This document shows positions 59,827 through 64,000 of a DNA stretch of 64,000 nt, one piece after another. Positions within the stretch are counted from its first letter, which is position 1. Each line of letters starts with the position of its first letter. The stretch is from positions 992,001-1,056,000 of the forward strand of contig NZ_SCOM01000002.1 in the NCBI RefSeq assembly GCF_005508865.1. The letters are read 5' to 3'. The DNA comes from Pseudomonas sp. F(2018). GTDB lineage: Bacteria; Pseudomonadota; Gammaproteobacteria; Pseudomonadales; Pseudomonadaceae. Under the pieces are notes generated by a model. The model made no database searches, had not been told where the DNA came from, and worked only from the letters and a program-made list of their open reading frames with translations. A program made the translations under genes and the position numbers.

Positions 59827-62025
59827 TCAGATGAGCCGGCGAATGGCTTCCAGCAGGTTGTCCTGCTCGAAGCCGCTCTTGGCCAGATAGGCGTTGGCCC
59901 CCGCCTCCAGGCCGCGGGCGCGGTCCTCGGCGGAATGCAGGGCGGTCACCAGTACCACCGGCAGATCCGCCAGGGTGCGGTCGGCGCGTATGCGACTGGT
60001 GAGGGTGAATCCGTCCAGGCGCGGCATTTCCACGTCGGACACCAGCAGGTCGAACTGTCCCTGCTTGAGGGCGTTCCAGGCCTCAAGCCCGTCGTTGGCG
60101 GTGGTCACCCGGTAGCCCGCCGCTTCGAGAATGGCCTTGAGCAGGCCACGCGAAGTGAAGGAGTCCTCGGCGATCAGCAGACGCTGCACCACTTCTTTGC
60201 GGCGCGGCTGCGCCTGTTGGCTGAGGCTGGAGCCCTGAGACTCCAACGCACTGCGATAGAGATCGGCAGGATGCAGGATGGGCACCAACTGGCCATCGCC
60301 GAGAACGGTGGCACCCATCAGGTTGCGCACTCGCTGTAACTGGCGTCCAAGATTCTTGACGATGATTTCCTGATCGCCCAGCAGCTCCTCCACCAGCAGC
60401 ACGAAGCGCTCGCCGCGCACCTTGAGCAGCAGCAGGGTCAGCTCGCTGGCGATGATCGGCGGCTGCGCCAGGCCGAGCACGTCGGCCAGCGGCCAGAGCG
60501 GCAGAACCTCGCCTTCGAAGACCACCGACGGGCGGTTTTCCAAAGTACGGATGGCACTCGCCGGCAGGCGCAGACAGCGCTCCACCGCCAGGGCCGGCAC
60601 CGCGAACACCCGTTCGGCATTGCGCACGATAACCGCCCGGAAAGTCGACAGACTCAGCGGCAGGTGCAGATGGAAACAAGTGCCGCTACCGCGCGCGGAG
60701 TCCAGCTCGATACGCCCGCCGAGGCGCTCCACCGTGTCCTGGACAATGGCCATGCCCAGGCCGCGGCCGGAAATATCGGTAATCATGCCGCTGGTGGACA
60801 GCCCGGACAGGAAGATCAACCCCAGCGCCTCGCGCTCGCCGAGGACCTGCGCCTGCTCCGTGCTGAGCAGGCCGGCAGCCAGCGCCTTGGCTTTCAGCCC
60901 TGCCGGATCGATGCCCGCACCATCGTCGCTGACCCGCAGTTCGAAGCGATCAGCCGACTCCTGGATCAGCTCCACCAGCAGCTTCCCCACCGGGTTCTTG
61001 CCCTGGCCGCCGCGCTGGCCCGGGGTCTCCAGGCCGTGGTCGATGGCATTGCGCAGCAGGTGGGTGAGGACAATGCGCAACTCATCGAGGATGCGCTTGT
61101 CGACCTGCAGGCTCTCGCCGCGCACCTGCAGCTCCACGCGCTTGCCGGCCTGGCTGGCGATGTCCTGAACCATGGCCGGCACACCCTCCAACAGGCTGCT
61201 TCCGGACAGCAGCAGAGCGCCCTGCATCTCGCCTATCAGCGCGTCGGAGAGCTGCGCCAGCCCCAGAGCTATCTGCGTCCCGGACTTGGCCAGGCGGGCG
61301 GCACCGAAGTGCAGGCGGTCGAGCTGCGACAGGCTCCAGTCTAGGTAGTCGAGCACGCTCTTGAGGCCGTCCTGGGCGCTGCTCGGAAGCTCGTCGAGGC
61401 TCTCGCGCAGCTGCTTGAGCGCGCCGGAGCCAAGCATGCGTTTGGTCCGCTGCGGTTCGAAAGCCAGCGCATGTTCCTGCAGGATGCGCGCGTGGGCGTG
61501 TGCCTCCAGCTTGTGCTGCAGCAGCACCTCGCTGTGGAACAACAGCGCGTCCAGGCGCTCGGTGGCCACGCGCACGGTGGTCGGATCCTGCGGCAGTTCG
61601 GCAATCGGTGCCTCCACCACTGGTAGCTCCACCTCCTGGCCCAAGGTGCTGTCGTTGAGGCTGTCGATCATCTGCGCCAGTTCGTAACTGTCCACCTCCT
61701 GGCCCGCGTGCAGGCGCTGCACCAGCTTGAGCGTCAGGCGACAGAGCTCCACCCGTTCCGGCGTCAGTTCGATATCGGCATGGCGCACGGCGCCGAGCAG
61801 GCTCTCCCAGGCGTGGCAGATTCGCTCGATCTCGCCGATCCCGGCGGCTCGCGATGCTCCCTTGATGCTGTGCACCTCGCGAAACAGCGACTCGATGCCC
61901 TGCTCGCTGGCGCCACCCTCGCGCCAATTGGCCAGGGTATCGGCAAGGATCGCCAGGCGCTCGGCCGCCTCGGCGCGGAAGCTCGCCTGCAGCCGCTGCC
62001 GGAGTGCATCGCGATCGAAGCTCAT
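59827..62025 (-). CDS. CheA-type hybrid histidine kinase with C-terminal receiver (WspE-like)
   Basis: The 732-residue kinase has an Hpt domain (phospho-His52 in REVHSIKGASRAAG), a long linker, a dimerisation/HATPase unit (THLLRNAIDHGLE, SDDGAGIDP, GRGLGMAIV), a CheW-like domain (about 465-600) and a C-terminal receiver (about 610-732; AEDSF, VSDVEMPRLDGF and YLAKSGF intact). The P2 CheY-binding domain of classical CheA is missing and replaced by a helical stretch, as in WspE. It is the central kinase of the operon, phosphorylating CheB and the GGDEF-EAL output protein. Confidence 0.9.
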   Translation of the reverse strand: MSFDRDALRQRLQASFRAEAAERLAILADTLANWREGGASEQGIESLFREVHSIKGASRAAGIGEIERICHAWESLLGAVRHADIELTPERVELCRLTLKLVQRLHAGQEVDSYELAQMIDSLNDSTLGQEVELPVVEAPIAELPQDPTTVRVATERLDALLFHSEVLLQHKLEAHAHARILQEHALAFEPQRTKRMLGSGALKQLRESLDELPSSAQDGLKSVLDYLDWSLSQLDRLHFGAARLAKSGTQIALGLAQLSDALIGEMQGALLLSGSSLLEGVPAMVQDIASQAGKRVELQVRGESLQVDKRILDELRIVLTHLLRNAIDHGLETPGQRGGQGKNPVGKLLVELIQESADRFELRVSDDGAGIDPAGLKAKALAAGLLSTEQAQVLGEREALGLIFLSGLSTSGMITDISGRGLGMAIVQDTVERLGGRIELDSARGSGTCFHLHLPLSLSTFRAVIVRNAERVFAVPALAVERCLRLPASAIRTLENRPSVVFEGEVLPLWPLADVLGLAQPPIIASELTLLLLKVRGERFVLLVEELLGDQEIIVKNLGRQLQRVRNLMGATVLGDGQLVPILHPADLYRSALESQGSSLSQQAQPRRKEVVQRLLIAEDSFTSRGLLKAILEAAGYRVTTANDGLEAWNALKQGQFDLLVSDVEMPRLDGFTLTSRIRADRTLADLPVVLVTALHSAEDRARGLEAGANAYLAKSGFEQDNLLEAIRRLI

Positions 62026-62032
62026 GGGCGCC

Positions 62033-63661
62033 TCACAGCTTGAACCGGGCTGCCAGGCCCTTGAGCTTGAGTCCCAGCTGATGCAGGTTGCGCGCGGCCA
62101 GGTCGACCTGCCGCGCGCCAGCCACGTTGTCCTGGCTGGCCTGGCGGATGTTCTCCATGGCGCTGCCGATCTGGTCCATACCGATCATCTGCTGCTGGCT
62201 GGTGGCAGCGATCTGCAGGGCGATCTCGCTGGACTCCTCCACGCTGCTGCCCAGAGTGCGAATCGCCTCGCCGCTGACCTGGGCGCGCTGGTAGCCGCCC
62301 TCCACCGACTTGCTGCCCTCCTCGGCGAGGATGACCGCCTTGGTCATGGCTTTCTGGATATCGCCGAGGATGCCGCGCACCTGGGCAGTGGCCTGCTTGG
62401 ACTGGTCGGCCAGGGTCTTCACTTCCTGTGCCACCACCGAGAAGCCCTTGCCCGCATCGCCGGCCTTGACTGCCTCGATCGAGGCATTCACCCCCAACAG
62501 GTTGGATTGCTCGGCCAGGTCGTTGACCGACGCGACTATCTCGCCGATGGTCTGGCTCTGCTCTCCCAGTCGCATGATGCTCTCCGCCACCGCCTGCATC
62601 TGCTCGCGGATCAGTCCCATGCCGCGCAGGGTTTCCTCCACCGACTGACGGCCGCTCTGGACCACCTGGCGAGTGCGCTCGGTGCTCTCGCTGACCGACT
62701 GCGACTTGTTACCGGCCAGCACCGCCGTCTGCTTGACCTCCTCCACCGTGGTGGCGATCTCGCTGATCGCCGTGGCGGTTTCCTGGGTGCTGGCCGCCAC
62801 CTGAGTGGTCACCGCAATGATCTCCTCGCTGGCGCTGGCCACCACCGAGATACTCTCGTCGAGTTCCTGCACCAGCTCGCGCAGGTACTGGCTCATGTTG
62901 ACGAAGGCCTGGCCCAGACGTCCGACCTCGTCCTGACGGGCGTGCCCCGGCAACTCGCGGGGAATCTCACCGCGGCCGATCTGCTCCGCCAGGTTGGTCA
63001 GGCGCGCCAGCGGCTGGGCGATATGCCGGCTGAGTAGCCAGGCCAGCAGTGCGCCACCCAGCACCAGGGCCAGGCCGGCCTGGAAGATGCTACTGCGCAA
63101 GTCATCCAGCTGTTGCTGCGACTGGATGATGCTCTCGGCGATGCGCTGGTTGGTGCGTGCCACCAGTTGTTCGGCCAGGTCGTGCAGGCGCTCCACCCGT
63201 TGCCGCTGCGGGCCGGCAACCAGCGCCCGTACGTCGTCCAGCTTGCCGGCCTGCAGCAGCGGCAGCAGCTCGCTGTCGCGGCTGCGCACATAACCGGCGC
63301 GCACGCTCTGCATCTGCTTGAGCAGCTCGATGGTTACCTCGTCGCCTTGCACGGCCGCCTGCAGGCGCTCCAGGCGGCGATCATTCAGCTCGCTGCCGGC
63401 GCGAATGCTTTCTTCCAGTACCTGGGCATCGCCACCCAGAGCACTGAGCATCTCCACGCGTTGCAGGTTGATGCTGATCAGCAGGTCCTTGACGTCGGTC
63501 ACCCGCGCATAACGCCGGGCGAACTGCTCCTCCTCGCTCTTTTGCAGGGCAACGAACTGCTCCAGCGTGGTGAACAGCAGCAATGCGAAACCCAGGATCA
63601 GCGCGGCGAATGCCAGCATCAGCTTGTTACCGATACGCAGGTTCAACAGGTTTGCCAGCAT
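62033..63661 (-). CDS. methyl-accepting chemotaxis protein
   Basis: The 542-residue receptor has a first transmembrane helix (about 10-30), a periplasmic helical region (about 31-185, four-helix-bundle type), a second membrane helix (about 187-207), a HAMP domain (about 208-262) and a cytoplasmic signalling hairpin with tip SVVAQEVKTLADQSKQATAQVRGILGDIQ. No C-terminal tether pentapeptide is seen. ATG 63661 follows AAGGAGG; an earlier ATG at 63676 has no such site. Its ligand is unknown. It is upstream of the CheA-REC gene by seven bases. Confidence 0.88.
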   Translation of the reverse strand: MLANLLNLRIGNKLMLAFAALILGFALLLFTTLEQFVALQKSEEEQFARRYARVTDVKDLLISINLQRVEMLSALGGDAQVLEESIRAGSELNDRRLERLQAAVQGDEVTIELLKQMQSVRAGYVRSRDSELLPLLQAGKLDDVRALVAGPQRQRVERLHDLAEQLVARTNQRIAESIIQSQQQLDDLRSSIFQAGLALVLGGALLAWLLSRHIAQPLARLTNLAEQIGRGEIPRELPGHARQDEVGRLGQAFVNMSQYLRELVQELDESISVVASASEEIIAVTTQVAASTQETATAISEIATTVEEVKQTAVLAGNKSQSVSESTERTRQVVQSGRQSVEETLRGMGLIREQMQAVAESIMRLGEQSQTIGEIVASVNDLAEQSNLLGVNASIEAVKAGDAGKGFSVVAQEVKTLADQSKQATAQVRGILGDIQKAMTKAVILAEEGSKSVEGGYQRAQVSGEAIRTLGSSVEESSEIALQIAATSQQQMIGMDQIGSAMENIRQASQDNVAGARQVDLAARNLHQLGLKLKGLAARFKL

Positions 63662-63681
63662 GAATCCTCCTTGCATGGTTC

Positions 63682-64000
63682 TTAGTCGTCGGCGTGGATG
63701 CGCAGGTTCGGATCACCGAGCAGGCGCGTGCCATCCAGCACCGTGGCCTGCTCCGCGGTAACCCCCAGCAGGTAGTTCGCGCGGATGCCCGTCAGGTTGG
63801 CCAGGCCCGCCTGCAGGCTGTCGCGCGGGATCTGCTCGATACCGCGGATGCGATCGGCCAGCAGGCCGAACTCCATCTCCTGATTGCGCAGCACCACGAG
63901 GTAGTTCTTGTCGGAGAGCCCCTCGATCGGCAGCTCGAAGAACACCCGCAGGTCCAGCACCGAGACGATGTGCCCGCGCACGTTGACGATGCCCAGCACG
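63682..64000 (-). CDS. CheW-type coupling protein, cut by the window edge
   Basis: At least 105 residues of the C-terminal part of a CheW domain: MLGIVNVRGHIVSVLDLRVFF, NYLVVLRNQEMEFGLLADRI, and a final LLGDPNLRIHADD. The reading frame continues past the end of the window, so the N-terminus is missing. The upstream of the operon is outside the window and may hold cheR and further cheW genes. It is separated from the MCP gene by 20 bases. Confidence 0.8.
   Translation of the reverse strand, partial: VLGIVNVRGHIVSVLDLRVFFELPIEGLSDKNYLVVLRNQEMEFGLLADRIRGIEQIPRDSLQAGLANLTGIRANYLLGVTAEQATVLDGTRLLGDPNLRIHADD

Overview
The window is high-GC chromosomal DNA whose gene content and order point to a Pseudomonas, probably near the P. 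aeruginosa / P. alcaligenes / P. mendocina side of the genus; I cannot name the species. Evidence: the glgA-treZ-malQ-treY-DUF2934-glgX block followed by a CBS protein, alcohol dehydrogenase, DUF72, ybhP-clsB-ybhN, Ku/LigD and KatE, which from memory matches the PA2133-PA2190 stress region of P. aeruginosa; a cyanide-insensitive oxidase; a DUF2474 peptide; a PSPA7_2676-type Cys-rich peptide; and integron attC sites of the kind reported in pseudomonads.

Layout. (1) 1-10400: stress and maintenance genes: YbdK-like ligase, hemerythrin, zinc alcohol dehydrogenase, DUF4142 protein, erythromycin-esterase family protein coupled to a phosphoribosyltransferase and a homospermidine synthase, then a GCD-type membrane domain, a lactonase and an MscS channel. 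Two copies of a palindromic repeat and a CinA-type amidase close this part. (2) 11130-21678: tightly overlapped alpha-glucan/trehalose operon. GlgA makes linear glucan, TreY/TreZ turn it into trehalose, and MalQ and GlgX remodel it. (3) 21777-27407: CBS protein, second alcohol dehydrogenase, then DUF72, YbhP, ClsB and YbhN for membrane lipid work. (4) 27647-30899: six integron gene cassettes with six attC sites and no integrase, AT-richer than their surroundings. (5) 30921-33959: six more accessory genes on the same strand without attC sites, ending in a GNAT protein that strongly resembles streptothricin acetyltransferases. (6) 33976-38497: a minus-strand NHEJ operon (Cys-rich peptide, Ku, LigD, SDR). 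(7) 38652-53539: KatE, glycogen phosphorylase with a DUF2513 protein, DUF3182 protein with a hydrolase, a second DUF4142 protein, CioA-CioB-DUF2474, an LLM flavoprotein and a free-standing TreS-type GH13 enzyme. (8) 53825-64000: a CPA1 antiporter, then a minus-strand Wsp-like chemosensory operon (CheW, MCP, CheA-REC, CheB) whose output is an unusually large REC-GAF-PAS-LOV-GGDEF-EAL-REC protein.

Common threads. Much of the window looks like a desiccation, osmotic and oxidative stress island: trehalose, polyamine, cardiolipin, catalase, DNA end joining, mechanosensitive channel and small stress proteins. About ten genes or operons carry a GAAC(T/C)-type -35-like hexamer followed 16-18 bases later by a TC-starting element, resembling AlgU (RpoE-like) promoters, which may be the shared control. 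The most novel-looking items are the LOV-containing chemosensory output protein, in which the conserved LOV glutamine is a leucine, and the integrase-less cassette array with a HEPN-like cassette, sitting where P. aeruginosa carries glgB-treS-glgE.
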